From assembly GCA_048013815.1 (NCBI GenBank), contig CM106586.1:17174001-17238000 (forward strand): a DNA stretch of 64,000 bases, given 5' to 3'. The notes under the pieces were generated by a model. It had not been told where the DNA came from, made no database searches, and was given only the letters and a program-made list of their open reading frames with translations. Within the stretch, counting starts at the first letter, position 1. The number at the start of each line of letters is the position of its first letter. Source of the DNA: Setoptus koraiensis (Eukaryota > Arthropoda). The translations under genes and the position numbers were made by a program. Below are positions 42,527 to 58,920 of the stretch, one piece after another.

Positions 42527-45500
42527 ACAACTTGTAGTAGCAATAAACGGGTTAGACAAAAGTATTCCGAAATTGAGGCCTTTTTCGTGGCCGAAAGCAG
42601 GCGAGAAAAGTTGTTTGGATAAGGTTTAGATGTAATCTGTGCGCGTTATCGTCGCCAGTTGCGATAGCAATACATGGCGTAATGAGCAGTGCCGAAGAAA
42701 AGATTCAATGATAAATCACGTGAAAATGTGCGAACAGACGATTAAACGGATACAGCGCGGTACAGTCATTTATGTGTGTATCAATAACTAATAGCTAGTA
42801 TCAGCACTGGATGAGACAGTTAACGGCGAGACCGTTGCTTATCAGTTTGCTGATGAGAAGAGAAATCAACAATACATACAATCTAGCGAAATAACTGAAC
42901 GGATGACTTCTCCTGCTTTTTCTTGATTTCTCTCGGTCCCCCTGTCGGGCGCACCGTCAGGCGCACTGTCGGGCGCACCGTCGGGCGCACTGTCGGGCGT
43001 TAAGCCGGGCGATCGCCGCACAACTCTATCAAATGTGGCGCGATTGACAGAATAATAAGTGAATATGTAATCTGGGGCCGTTACGCTGAGCAGCGGTGGT
43101 GGGGCCCACCTACAATGGCGGGCTTGCTCACTGCGGTGCGGAGCGGCTATCGCTATCCCGATGAGATGGCGTGGCAATTTTCTCAATTGTTGTTGTTGCT
43201 ATCACGTAGCACTGTGTTGCGAAAACTATCACGGCAAGCATGCAAAACAGATACAACGCAAAGTGGATATTCACTCGATTTGAGAAACACTTAAACTGCA
43301 TCACCGTGAGCCTTGGCCGGCTTACACGAGCCATAATTCGATTTCACGCAAGAGTAAAAAGAAAGCGACTGGCAAGACATATCGCCAGACATATAGAGGG
43401 GCCATATATCACTGTAAATCCCGAATGGCTTATGTTGGGGCCATACTGGGCGCGTCATATGGCTCCTAGAATGAGGAAGAGAGTTGCACTTTGCAGTTGC
43501 GTGCAGTGCCGTGGCACCGCACTAAACTAATAGATTATCATACAAATGATAAGTCCGACTGTGAGTGTGCCAGCTGACGATGATCAAGTAGAGCAGGTTG
43601 AGAGATGTGGAGTATGTTCTGAGAACGGCTGGACGTGCCAACGTCGTGTTTGTTGAGCTGGGGCCCCCCGAAGACTCGCCAGCCGAAATGAAAAGAATAG
43701 AGATAAGAATCTTGTGATGCCGGTGCGTCTGCTCTAATCATACTCGCGCACTGAATTGAAAATTCGGGCTCGCCCTTCCGATTTTATGGTGTCGTTGTCG
43801 TCAGTGTCACGGAAACAAATCGAACGGTGCCAATAACTGTCGCTGTCAGGCGCTACCTGTTCCCGGAATGCACCGGCAATGTTTACGGGAAGAGCAATTG
43901 TCACATTCACGGGTGCTTGAGCCGTCGCTTAAAAGTGCTCAAAGAATCAAACGGCGACAGACAATCGATTTGAGCATCGATCGCGAACATATTGTCTGAC
44001 GTTGACCCGTCGTCGGGCCCCACCGAGTGCGCGACATGATCGCGCGTTCCTATGAATGGCGGCGAACAGCGCTCGCCGAACAGTGATAGTTTTCTTCAGG
44101 GATTTTTCTATGGATTGCGCCCAATGTCAATGCCTTCATCACTCTTGCACATACTGCATGGATACATACACTGTCGCCGTATCATGTCGATAAAGCCGTC
44201 ATACACCAGGTAAAGCCGTCATACACCAGGTAAAGCACCGGACACAGCACCAGGTGAAGCACCACGTACAGCGCCGGGTGTGGCACCAGGTATGCGGCTC
44301 AATGATGTGCGAGGCGTGACAATCAGCCAACTTGGACAGGAAGAGGGATGATATGCAATTAGTGCGGCTGTTGCGGCGATCATCGTCGCTCATTCACAAT
44401 TAGTAGCGACAAGCGAATTACGTAATGGCTTGTCGTCCGGCAACTAGCGGTAGGTCGGGTGTCTTTCGCGGCGGCCACACGTGATTGCGCTCATTGTGTT
44501 TGCTGATTGACACATCAATATACCACCAGCACGTCAGTGTATCCATACATCAGCGCAGCCAGTATATTTATTCGTCAGAGTATCAATAAATCCGTATATC
44601 GGTATATCAATAGTGGTCTCGGTCGAGCACCGAGTTTGCACCGGACACTTGACTTTTGGGCCGCAACACAATCGCGCCCAATTTGGCGCAAGCGAGCCAG
44701 CCGGCCCCGGCCAGGTAGACGAACGCACAAGAGGCATCCTGGCAACGCCGGGTTCACCAACGCCGGCGCGAGCCACCTCATTTGGGGCCGTCTCACCAGG
44801 TCTCACAAGCGCCAAGTGTCGCAAGCACGGGGCCTCGCGGGCGAGAAGCTGGCCAGCCGCTTGTTCAACCCGATCCACTTACAATCAATCAATTTCCTAA
44901 TCAACATTAGAACATTAGAATGGAGCGACTTCGCCGAGCTACTTCGTAATTCCAATCCAATGTAATGTGCTCCGCCGCTATTATCATTATAATTATTATC
45001 ATGCTTGCAGCGGTGCGTCCACGACAGGCGTCGGTAGCAATACAAGCGCCCGAAGAATTTTTCCGCTCCCCTGTTTGGGGATTATTACTGTTTGGTCACC
45101 GTTGGTCGGTTCGGACGCTTTTTTGCTTGGCTGATTCGGGTCATCATGGTCGCCGGGCCGAGTGGCAGTTCGAGAGACACTGGAGTGTAGTGACTAGAGT
45201 GTAGACAGTTTAGAGAGGAACGGCCAGACGGAGGGCGAGCGCGGAAAGCAAGCCCGAGCGGCCAAAGAAAAAAAACTGCTCGCCAGCGTAATCCGTCTCG
45301 AAGGGGCCGCCAGCAACATTAGTTGGTCATTTTTCAGCCTCCATTTCCAGCTCACAAACAAACCGCTTAACCGATCCCCCCCAAAAGTACAAACAAATTG
45401 TCTGTATGTGACCCCTGTGTGTGTGTGTGCGTGTGAGGCCCCAGTTTAGACAATAATTGCATAGATACAAATCTCTCTTTTGTGCAAATTCACACGTTCG

Positions 45501-45786
45501 CCAATGCAAGTGCATGCCTCGCTGAGCACACATTTTTGATGAGCTCGCTCTGGCCCCCCCCAACCGACCAGATATTCAAAGACGCTGCTTTGTTTGATTG
45601 GCGACACAGTTTATACTAATACTAATTTTGGATCTCTATCAATCTCCATCGCATCCCCGCACTCCATTCACGCCGCCGCAATCAAATTCGAATTGGCCCC
45701 GCGCGACGCAACATGACGCCCCAAATCCTCGAACTGTATTATTAATGATTGTATCAATTATCGCGCCGCCATTGGTAACCACCCAG

Positions 45787-48482
45787 GTAAAATGACAAAT
45801 TTTGTGGAAATGCTTGCGGCGCACGGCTCAATATTGACCATTTTGGCCATTAGTTTTGAGCGTTATTATGCCATTTGCAAGCCATTGAAGGCCGGATATA
45901 AATGCACAAATGTCAGAGCGGCTATTATTATATGCATCGTCTGGTTTTTGGCTATACTGTTAACGTCGCCAATAATAGCCATGGCCAAACTGCCAGAGAC
46001 AACCTATATTGATGGCTCTCTTGTGCACAATTGTATTTTGGAAACAAAAGATTATTGGCCAAAGACGTATGTTTTTGTCTCAATGATTGCGTTCTTTTGG
46101 TTGCCCTTGATTGTGCTCATGCTAGTCTATTGGTTGATAGCAAAAAGTTTGGTTGTTGAAACTAGCGGTAACAGTAACTCAATTGTGCCAACCATGTATC
46201 ACAATCACGGCAACGATCGCCATCATAACAGCAACAGCAATCATCAGCGAATCTCTGTCAGTAGTGAGCAAACATTTACCGATGATAATCATGATCGCAC
46301 AACCGGCAATAATAATTTCAAATCATATGAATCATCGGCATCGGGGACACTAAATAATGATAATACGCATTATCATCAGCAAATTAGAGGCCAATCACTG
46401 TTGTGTAGGGGATCACAGAGAGCTCATAAATTATTCAGACGCTTCAACAGTGCAGCTATCGCCAGTAGTACAGATAGAACATCACCTGTGTCACCAACAA
46501 TAATTGAAGACACCGCCAGTTATACGAACGATGAGCAAACAGCACACCCGTCAGGTGAGACCGATCGAATGGATCAAAATACCGTGCCAGCAGTATGCAA
46601 ACAATACAACAATATTGGTAGCATTGAAGAGGCCAACAGTCAAATTGTGTCAAACGGGCCAGACCAATCGATCATCAGCAATCGTTTAGCCGCCAGTCGT
46701 CGTTATCGCGACGAAAACAAAGGTACAGCTAACAATCTAAAAATAGACTGCCGTGAGAGACCCAACCTGTTAATGTCGATTGAAGACGCTAATAGCGAGA
46801 GCGCGGCTACTGCAGGTAACTCGAAGATAAAAATTTCCGACTGTGGTGCCAATCATGATAATAACATAAAGATGCCTGGGAGACATTGTGTGAAAGATGA
46901 AATGGTAGTCAAACAACAATTATTGGACGGCAACAACAATCCTGTTGATGTCAAATGTTCAACAGACGGTGATCAAGTTATCAACATAATGAAGTCAGCT
47001 AAGGCAGAAAGTCACTCGGAGACAATTGAGAACGAGAATCACCCATTGCTGTTGTCGTTTAGCAACGACACAGCTTCTTATTATGATAATTTACAGTCCA
47101 GCGGCGGAAACAATAGTAAATTGTTAGGGCAACAAACAATTGACTTCGAAATGGAACATCCCAACAAAGTCAACGATGCAACTACATTAGGAAATAATTG
47201 GACAGCGCCGGCTACAATTACTGAAGGCACCAATATTGCCGACATAAAGAAGGCAGATCAACTTGTTATTAGGAGTGATAATTCATCGTTAAAGGGTAAA
47301 AATGGAATAGGAGCTTTATTGATACAGAAACACGACGTGACATTCAAGAGAGGCAAAAATCACGTAGCCAATATGCGAGGGGTCTCTTTTGATGGTATCA
47401 ATTTATATAAGGATTTTGAGATCCATCGTTACACTTCACCTACGGTCTTAGCAGCAACAAATTTTGCTATAAAAAGAGAGCAACAACAAGGTAAATTGGG
47501 TCACCAATCACCAGTAACAGTCACCACATACAAATGTATTAATTCAAAAGAAGCGACCAATTGTTGTTCACGGTCGCCAGATATCGAAGCGAAACACTAT
47601 CGCTCAACTATTTGTCTGAACCATTTATTCAAAAGGTTCACTAAATTAAAGAGGAACTCCATCAATAACGCATCAACCACAACAACCACTACTACAACTA
47701 CCAGCAATAATACTCGTGATACTCTTCAAAGTCTTTCTTCTAAATGCAAGCTACCCAACGATGCTACAATGAAACATAAACAAGCCGCTGTTGCTGATAC
47801 AACACCACCCACATCAAATAAACAACCGGATGCTACTAAGATAAGCTCGTTGACTTATGCAACTACCAATGGGTTTACGCACCTTAGAGATTGTCATGTC
47901 AACAACAACGGCAGCATCGTCAACACTAAATCAAGAGTATCTCATTCGAGTCATGATTCAACTACGCTTCCGCATCATCACCATTCTCATTCAATAACGA
48001 ACAAACAATCTCGCCTGTCAAATTTCTCCAATGCTGTATTATATAACAATTCACAACAAATGAAATCACGTCGACAAGTTGTTGTTATGCTGGCATTTGT
48101 TGTTGCTTGTTTCTTCCTATTATTTTTCCCATATAGAATATTCACTATATGGCTCATATTCAGCACCGAAGATCAAGTTCTATCTCTTGGTATGGAAACT
48201 TACTATAATCTTACTTATTTTAGTAGAATACTTATATATCTACATTCGGCAATCAATCCGATCGCTTATAATCTCATATCAACTAAATTCCGCCGAGCAT
48301 TTATAGCCATATTGTGTTGTCGAAATGTTAATTCTAGACGTAAGTTTACCACCGAATATAAGGCAAGCAACAATAGTACAAACAAATCATCTTCAACTAA
48401 TTATAATCGTCAATGTTTAAGCGGAAGTCAAAGGAGCCACTCCATTGCGACAACAATTACAACAGCTAATAATGACAATTAA
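45787..48482 (+). CDS. Ecdysis-triggering hormone receptor-like GPCR, coding exon 2 with giant third intracellular loop
   Basis: It begins GTAAAATGACAA, completing the split Cys codon. It encodes the rest of transmembrane segment 3 through the C-terminus in a single exon; the joined protein is 1153 residues. Segment 3 ends with the G-protein motif ERY in ISFERYYAICKPLKAGY, nearly identical to insect ETH receptors. Segments 4 and 5 end at about 46150. Segment 6 starts at about 48070 with RRQVVVMLAFVVACFF and segment 7 carries NPIAY. Between segments 5 and 6 lie about 635 residues rich in Asn, Ser, Thr and His (for example a Thr run and HHHHSHS), where typical rhodopsin-family receptors have 20-100. 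The loop stays open through 1.9 kb without repeats of a mobile element. Only one 3' exon set is seen, so the A/B isoform alternative of insect ETH receptors is not evident here. Confidence 0.88.
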
Positions 48483-48566
48483 TTAATTCAATATTTTGCA
48501 GAGAACAATGTTAACATGACATACAAATCTCTATTGACTGTGAATCAAAAATCTAGTTAGAATGAT

Positions 48567-48572
48567 AATAAA
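48567..48572 (+). terminator. Candidate poly(A) signal of the receptor gene
   Basis: AATAAA 85 bases after the receptor stop codon, 11 bases inside the duplicated arm. The receptor and the coiled-coil gene copy 2 converge here, with only 174 bases between their stop codons, so their transcripts may overlap at the 3' ends. Confidence 0.5.
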
Positions 48573-48656
48573 AACGATGTCCCCGGACTTTATATAATAA
48601 TTGATAATATATATATCGACCGTCTGATTTCTATAATTGATTTTTCGCCTCTTAGA

Positions 48657-49659
48657 TCAATTGTAGATCAATTCTACATCCACATATCGATTTTGATTGG
48701 CCTTGTTAATCACATCAGTGTAATAATTCATCAGTCCTTTAACACTTTCGTTTTCCACTGTGAGTATACTGTTATCTCTTTCATTAACTTTTTGCTTATG
48801 AGTCAACAATTCGATTATTTTGCTCTGTTTTTGTTTGTGCTTTCTGAGAGTATTTAGAGTAAATTCATCATTATCAGCGACGCTAAAAGTACATTTAGCA
48901 CGTACATTGGATATGATTTTATCGTTGATACAATCAGTCAGACAGTATTGTGAAATGACTACATTCAGTTGATTTGTGTCCCTGTGTAGTCTTTCAATTG
49001 TAGCCTCTTGATGATCCTTTGTTCTTTCAAACGCATCACGGTATTTCTTGGCCTTTTGAACTAATGAGGTGTTGTTTCGATGAAAGGAAAATTAATAGCG
49101 ATATTCAACGTTACCAATTGTTATCAATGACGTATTAGAGGTTAGTGTTGAAGTGCAAAAAAGGGTTCATCTTACCTGATTCACGTGACATTTTCAATAT
49201 TTTCATGAGCTGATCTAGATCACGGGATATATGTTCATTCAACTCTTTTAAGTTGTTGTATTTCTCTTGGATTACTTTGAATTTGGCAGGCAATGAATGC
49301 AAGTTGCCGAATTGTTTCTTGATAGCAGTCTCGGGTTCCTTGTCGATCTTGTGTTTCTCCTCCATTTCATAGCTATTGATGTAATCCTTGAGGTTTTTAT
49401 GCTCTTCTTCCCGAGCTATGTACATATTTTGAAACAGATCATACTGAGCCTTGCATTCGCGCATTTTTGCGGCATACAGTTTGTCTATGTCCTCGACACG
49501 TTTTCTCATTCGATCCTCCAAGGTATTCTTGAGACTAAGATTTTGCTCCAGATCCTTGTGCAATTTTACACTTTCTCGTTGAACCTTATCATAATGTTTT
49601 TCCAGCGATTTGAGCCTTTGGTCGAAAATTCTCAGTTGTTTGTAAAATGTGTTGTCCAT
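48657..49659 (-). CDS. Unrecognised coiled-coil protein, copy 2 (two exons)
   Basis: Exon 1 is 49659-49176 and exon 2 is 49060-48657, the same structure as copy 1, giving 295 residues. Differences from copy 1 are few: Gln to His in EEKHKID, Ala to Thr after RAKC, and scattered silent changes. A small deletion over the stop codon region changes the end from DVEF to DVELIYN. It is head to head with PABP across a 1-kb shared promoter region and tail to tail with the receptor gene. This is the copy in the original genomic setting. Function is unknown; predicted all-helical coiled coil. Confidence 0.85.
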
Positions 49660-52967
<3,308 letters not shown>

Positions 52968-53013
52968 TTTCTGAATCTAAGATTTTCTATATGTCGTTCT
53001 AATAATTATACAA

Positions 53014-53019
53014 AATAAA
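53014..53019 (+). terminator. PABP poly(A) signal
   Basis: AATAAA 46 bases after the PABP stop codon; a second AATAAA follows about 70 bases later. Confidence 0.65.
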
Positions 53020-54015
53020 AATAGCAAAACAATTGATTTGCAGTGTGTAAGACTTCCCCTTACATACTGCATTGATCCGAACTAAAATAAATCCCCGGCA
53101 TGGCCTCTGACTTGTAATCTAAAATTTTCTGCACCCTGATCGGTGATAGAGCCAATGATGAGGCCTCAATATAGGTAGTTTTAGGTGTTTCCGATGTTGT
53201 GGCCATTGTGAATTCTCAGAGGTCCACTCGGACTCATGTCGCAGTTCAATTCTGATGGGGGTCTCCTCCGTGAATAACAATTTATTCGCCGAAAAACTAG
53301 CACTCCAGACCAATTGAATTGATGCCTGGATTGCTCGTATTCCTAGTAACCAATGGTGCAAACACTTTGATCCCTCAGTTCTAGCGCGCCCCAAATTCAA
53401 ACTATCCATGTGCGTGCGCACGCATTATAGCAACACTTCGAAGAGTTGCGCGCCGAACAGAGCGACGAGGGAGCGCAACTCGACAGTCATTCGTTCTTTT
53501 GCAACCGAAAGTACCGGTGCATTACATCCAATTCGAACACGGCAAAACGCATTGAGATACAGCGATTGAGGCACCTTCGTTTGTGGGTGCATACAGGTGC
53601 AACATAATCAGTGGGCTTCACAAGTGCTGGCACAAAGCGCTAACAGTGCAATTAGGCAATAGTCAAATAGAGTGCCAACAATTATTGAAGATAAACAACA
53701 ACAATGTCAAGTTTTGCGAATAAATGCAAACTTGCCGCCAGCGGTCAACATGCTTGTTCCAGTATTGATTCTTCAGCAAGCCGTATTAAGCAAGCCATTT
53801 AAGACACAATAGCCTACAGCTAAGTTTGTTGTCACACAGCAATTTATCACCAGAGAGAAGTAGTAGTCTATTCCTGCCAACTATCGCTTTGTTGAGCACA
53901 CTTTGTACGCGACCAGTGCCACTCACAGCAATCAATATCATCAGCATCACATTATTTTTGAGGCCAACAGAAGCAGCAAGTATGTTATATTGTGTTGTGT
54001 TGATACAGTTTGTAG

Positions 54016-54173
54016 ATCGTTGATGAAGACGATGATAGAAAACGGTTCGCATTAGAGCTAACACTTACACTGAAGTCGACCAGCAAGAGATTCACTGAGA
54101 GCCTGCAGACACTCGAAGATGGAACGTCGATGATTACGTCGGAAGAGATAATCACAACAGAGCCAATTACAAG
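54016..54173 (+). other. Possible coding exon of an unidentified plus-strand gene
   Basis: It follows CAGTTTGTAG and ends at a consensus donor (AAG then GTGAGT). The frame is open through 52 codons and reads as an acidic, Thr/Ser-rich segment from IVDEDDDRKRF to EEIITTEPIT. Its composition looks protein-like, unlike the simple repeats around it. No flanking exon can be joined with confidence, and an open stretch of this size can occur by chance, so this is a candidate only. Confidence 0.25.
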
Positions 54174-57100
54174 GTGAGTGTATGCAACACATTGTGCGCT
54201 GGTTACTCTTCAAGAGCATATATGCAAATAAATAAAACTGCCTATACAGCAATTAGACAAAACAGGCATTGGGGGCATTTGTGCCTGTTGGGCAGGCGCA
54301 AATCACTACAAACGATTGATCGCGATTGCGGATCAATTGACCATCATGCAAATGGGCGGCGCGCCATAATTGGTGTCGCCTGTTATATAATGCACAATGT
54401 ATTGTGTTTGATATTTATGTGGGACAGGCATATCGCGATTGGCGATCGACGTTGTCACAACAGTCGAGCGACGATTGGCCGTCCGTAGGAAGCTTCGAAC
54501 GGGCCAACATCGATCCGATGACAGGCGACAGACAGGCCCAAACAGACGGGCTGACGCTGGCGCCCAAGTGGCCCAGTTGTGGCAGACTTGCTGGCGGACT
54601 TGCGACAGAGTTTTTGGCGGACTTGTGACAGAGTTTTTGGCGAACGCGTCCCGTTCGAACGTCAAATATCGCACACACTACGAGAGTGAAGTTAGCAACA
54701 CACAGATTTGTTGCGCTTGTGGGGCAATATTTGATGTTCGAAGCACGTGCTGGCCTCTTGGCGCTTCTCTGGTGGGCGCGTGCGGGTTCATGGCGATCGA
54801 GCGTCGATTGTGTGTTGTCTGTTGGCAAAGATTGTTGCGCCATTTGCAGTTGGGACGTCGCGCAGTCGGCCGGTCGCACAGTCGCATAGTGGCGATGGTG
54901 CACGGGCCCCAGTTGGCGGCGCGCTGAGTGTGTATTGATGTGCGAAACAGGGGCTCCATTCATCATGATAACCGAGCGCTGCAAACAGAGCCAGACAGAC
55001 AGAGCCAGACGGACAGAGCCAGCAAATGAACAAGAGACACCCATTAAATCACATTACATCGGGCCCCATTGGCACCTAACAATGATTGCTGTTTGCATAG
55101 GCGCAATAAAAGTTTGTTTTTTGTTGTGTCGTCGATACAAGTCGTTGTGGGGCCGCGCGTTTGCACACACACGCACAATTTTGCATACGCGCTCGCGCGA
55201 CAATGTGAGCGCCCGAGATATCGCACGCATTGTATTATGGGTATTATGTGTATCATGAGCATTATGAGCATTATGGGCATCATGAGCATCATGAGCATTG
55301 TGAGCATTGTGAGTATTTGGAGCATCGGCAGTGATAAGGCAAAAGAGAGCAGCAATCTTAAGAAAATTAATATTGTTACTGGGGCCGGCGCTTTGTTGGC
55401 ACGGCCCGCGATGATTCTTGATTTTGGGGCCACTCGTGCGAGCGGCGCAGCAAATTAACAGCGCTTTGCATGAATGCAATTGACGCAATCGCTCATGTTG
55501 CGCTCATCTTTTGGCTTGGTTTCATTCTGTCGCATCGCCCCTTTCGGCCCTTCATCGGCTGCGGGCCCGATAGTTGAGGTGGCGCTATCGGGCGCAGCCA
55601 GTTGACTCAACGGAGTGGAGGTGCCAAAACAGCACAGACAGCAACAAACAATTACCCGGCGGCGAGCGTGTTGTCGCGAATGGGCGCCACTTTGGAAATT
55701 AGCGCACGTTAGCGCTGTTTTGCGGGAGTCCCGCGGGGCCGCTCAGTCCAATTTGCGGTGGCTCGTTGGGCGCCCCGACCGCCGGGCAGCCCCTGTCGCG
55801 AGCGCGCTGCAACGCGCCGATAATGAAATGGCGAAACGTCGCGATGGCGAAACGTCGCGATGGCGAAATGTTATAATGGCGAACTGGTGACACTGCTCGT
55901 CACAGTGGCGGGCCTCTCCATCTCGAAGGGGCCATTTTGAAGGGTCCCACTTGAGCTCGCGCGGCTCGGTGTCGGCTGTGCCGGGCCGGGGTTTCGGCAT
56001 CGCGGTCGCAAGCCAGCGCGAGTGTGACGCCCGCATCCCGCAGGCCGATGAGCGCCGGCCAAATCTGGGCCGGCCCGCCGGGCCAAGATTTGGGCCAAAA
56101 CGCGCCCGGCCAACGAATGAATCAGCTAATTGAATTGACTGAGCGCCATGCCAGTTGTTTAGTCTGTGATTATTAGTCTAATCACATAAAAGTGTCCACG
56201 ATACTGTCTCGCATTGGTCCCGCGCAACTTGGCCGGCTTCTCGTTGTGGCGCGCACAAATCATCGCCGTCGGCCAGCGCCAGAGTGCAGCGACAAAAAGA
56301 AGCCCCAAAGAGGCCGACACTCTAGCGCCGCTGTTGTTACATAACAATATATTATTATTATTATTGTTATTACGTAAACGTCGCCCACGGTTGTTAGTTG
56401 GCTGCGGGCGCCCGTGCGGCCATCGCTGTGCGCAGTCCGCCTACTCTGTGTCTATGAAACAGTGCGCGCACTGGCACAAAAAGGTTCGTGTGCGAAACAG
56501 TGCGCGCATAAAACCCGTCTGTGCAGTCTTGGCGGGGCCCCGTGCCGGCCAGCGCCACAGCGAGCCGCTTGCAAGTGGCCGTTGAGGCGCTCGAGCACAC
56601 GAACAGGCAGCGAGCATCATGAACACAAAGTGGCCGTTGAGTCCATTTAGTCCAGTCTGTTTAGCGAAAACGTTTGGCGGGCGCTGATTATGCAATTTGG
56701 GCAAGGTCAATTCATCATTGTTATCGCCAATGTTGTTTGTTGTTTGCCATTCATTTGTTAACTGTCATTTGTTAGTTGTTGTTTGTTAGCTGTTGTTTGT
56801 TAGTTGTCGTTTGTTAGTTGTCGTTTGTTAGTTGTCGTTTGTTAGTTGTTATTTGGTTGTTCGGTGGCGCTGCGCACTGGACAGCCGAAATTGACACACG
56901 AGCAGCATAAACAGCACAGACAGGTGACGTCAGCTTGACAATGTCAGCCAGTTGACAGACGCCGGCGCCGGTTGGTGGCAGCGACTGTGTGCGACACTTT
57001 TCAATCACTTCACTGTGACACGCTCACAGCGGCCAGTCACTCAGATCACCTGGCTCAGCTGACTCAGGTGACTCAGGTGAGGGGGCCCCATCGGCTGGCG

Positions 57101-58706
57101 CACCGCAGCGCCGTATTGCACGCCATGAATGCCGGCGGCAGCAGCGTGCACGTCAGCCGATGCTCACAAGTCGTCAGTGGCTCGATCATGCGCGCGTTGT
57201 GTCATCATTATCGGCCGCACCGTCATCTGTCAACTGAAAACTGTAGCCGTTAACTGTCACTTGTGAACCGGGTCGCCCCAAACAGAGCGACCCGCAACAG
57301 AGCGAGTGGGCCGGCGACGAGTTGTTGCCGTCTAGCCAGACGATCGGCAATTTGCACCAACAGCCAGCAGTGGCGGCGAGCCTATGGGGCCCAGCGAGCT
57401 GTCGAGCCCACTGACTCGACAGCGGCGAGCCCGTTGGACGCACACAGGCGCAAACAAAACAAACTGAAACCTGCGAAAAAACTAACAACTCGCCGCCGAC
57501 AGCACGGAAATGGCACGTACTCACGTTTGACCCGTAAATTGCGCAACTGCTAACTAGTTTGCTCGCCTGCCAAGCTAGCGGCCGCCGGCCGCTCCACTGA
57601 CGCTGGCTGGCTGTCGTACGGTTAATAGCTGTCGCTGTGTGCGTGGGGCGCCAGTTGGTGTCAGCTTGGCGTCGCAACTGGCAACTTGCGTCACGAGCCA
57701 GCGCAAACAAACACGTCGAGTGAGCCCGAGTCGCGGGGTGCGCCCCCGCCGGCCACTCTGCCACACCAAGTGGGTCTGTCAAGTACTGTGCTAGCTGCAT
57801 GCCGCCAGTCCACCGGCGGGTCGGCGCGTCGGTTAGTTGGCGGGTCGGTTAGTCGGTGCGGCGGCCGGTCGGCTCGGCGGTGAGCCCGTGAGCCGGTGAG
57901 GGCAAATCCAGCTCGATTGGGCCGGCGAAAGATTGCGCCCCCGACGGGGGCGCGCGACTCGGCGCGTGCGAGGTGACGCCACGGGCCGTCCCAAGAAGCA
58001 CTGACAACTGGCGGGCACAACTGTGCATGCCAGCATGCAAACGTATGCGCCAACTTGCAAACGTGTGCGCCAGCACGCTGGCACCAGTCGCGACAGTCAT
58101 AACTGGCGAGACGCCGTGCCGAGCCGCGCGCTGAAACGAGCACCCACCTTGAGGCAACCGAAATAACGGCTCGTGCACGCGTGCACACTCACCTGAGCTG
58201 CGCCGCCAGCGTGTTGTTTTGCCGGCCCCAGTTTGTGCCGGCCCCAGTTTGTGCTGGCCCCGGCAGGCACAAGCTGGGGCGAGGGGCGCGGGACGACGGG
58301 CGCGGCCAGCAATGAGCGGCAGCACTGGGCGGCAGCACTGAGCGGCAGCAAGATTCTCGCTGTGAGAGGGAATGCGAAGCGACGGGCGCGCATCGGGCCG
58401 ACGGCGTCGGGCGGCCAGACGGGCGAAGCGGGCGAAACTGCAGAGACGGGCGAAACTGCAGAAACTGCTGAGACGGCCGTTCGAGGGCACTTAATGATCT
58501 TGTGATGCAACCACTGATTTACATTATGCAACCACTTATTGGCATCTGGCCACTCGCTACTTTATAATGCACGCGCACGCACGCGCCGCTATTTCGCTTG
58601 ATGATGCTGGCGCGCGCTGTGCCTGGCGCGCGCTGCGCCGCGGTCACACCGACAAGATTGTGAGTGGCGCAGTGTCGCCCCTTACGTGTCCCGTTACGTC
58701 ACTTTG

Positions 58707-58757
58707 GCGCGTGTTTTGCGCGTGTTTTGCGCGTGTTTTGCGCGTGTTTTGCGCGTC
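58707..58757 (+). repeat. 12-base tandem repeat
   Basis: Four copies of GCGCGTGTTTTG. Confidence 0.9.
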
Positions 58758-58812
58758 TTGCTGCTCGCCCGGACAGTGACCAATGGTCAGCTGCATGTTC
58801 AACATGCCATGT

Positions 58813-58920
58813 GGAAGCAGCGAAAAATGGCGCCCAGTGAAACGCGACCAACACACAGTGGCCAGTGGCGACAAGTTGCGTTGCGCTGCAAGCGAGCGAC
58901 GCCGAGTTGCGTAATTAACG
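58813..58920 (+). repeat. Diverged interspersed repeat, copy A
   Basis: It aligns with 61396-61508 along about 110 bases, from GAAGCAG-GAAAAA-TGGCGCCCA through TGGCCAGT and GCGACAA-TTGC-TTGCGC-GCAAGCGA to a TACGTAA-like end, at roughly 70% identity by eye. No target-site duplication or coding capacity is apparent; it may be a short SINE- or MITE-like remnant. Confidence 0.6.

Larger units (their letters stand above)
40044..45786 (+). other. 5.7-kb intron of the receptor gene
   Basis: It is bounded by GTAAGT and CACCCAG, phase 1. It holds no convincing nested gene. It contains several palindromes (40666-40699, 40791-40816, 42498-42526), an 18-base ATTTTCATGGAAAATCTC array (42096-42165), a poly(A) run at about 42351-42367, a GTCGGGCGCAC array (42955-43005), a duplicated AAAGCCGTCATACACCAGGT unit (44190-44235) and a TG run (45417-45432). 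Confidence 0.75.

Noticed and set aside
53119-53421. 100-codon minus-strand frame with fairly protein-like composition
   Set aside because: No splice sites, promoter or family motif seen, and it converges on PABP's 3' end; kept as unproven.
53750-54010. Open stretches just before the exon candidate at 54016, thought to be further exons
   Set aside because: Possible donors and acceptors gave incompatible phases or introns of about 30 bases; not joinable.
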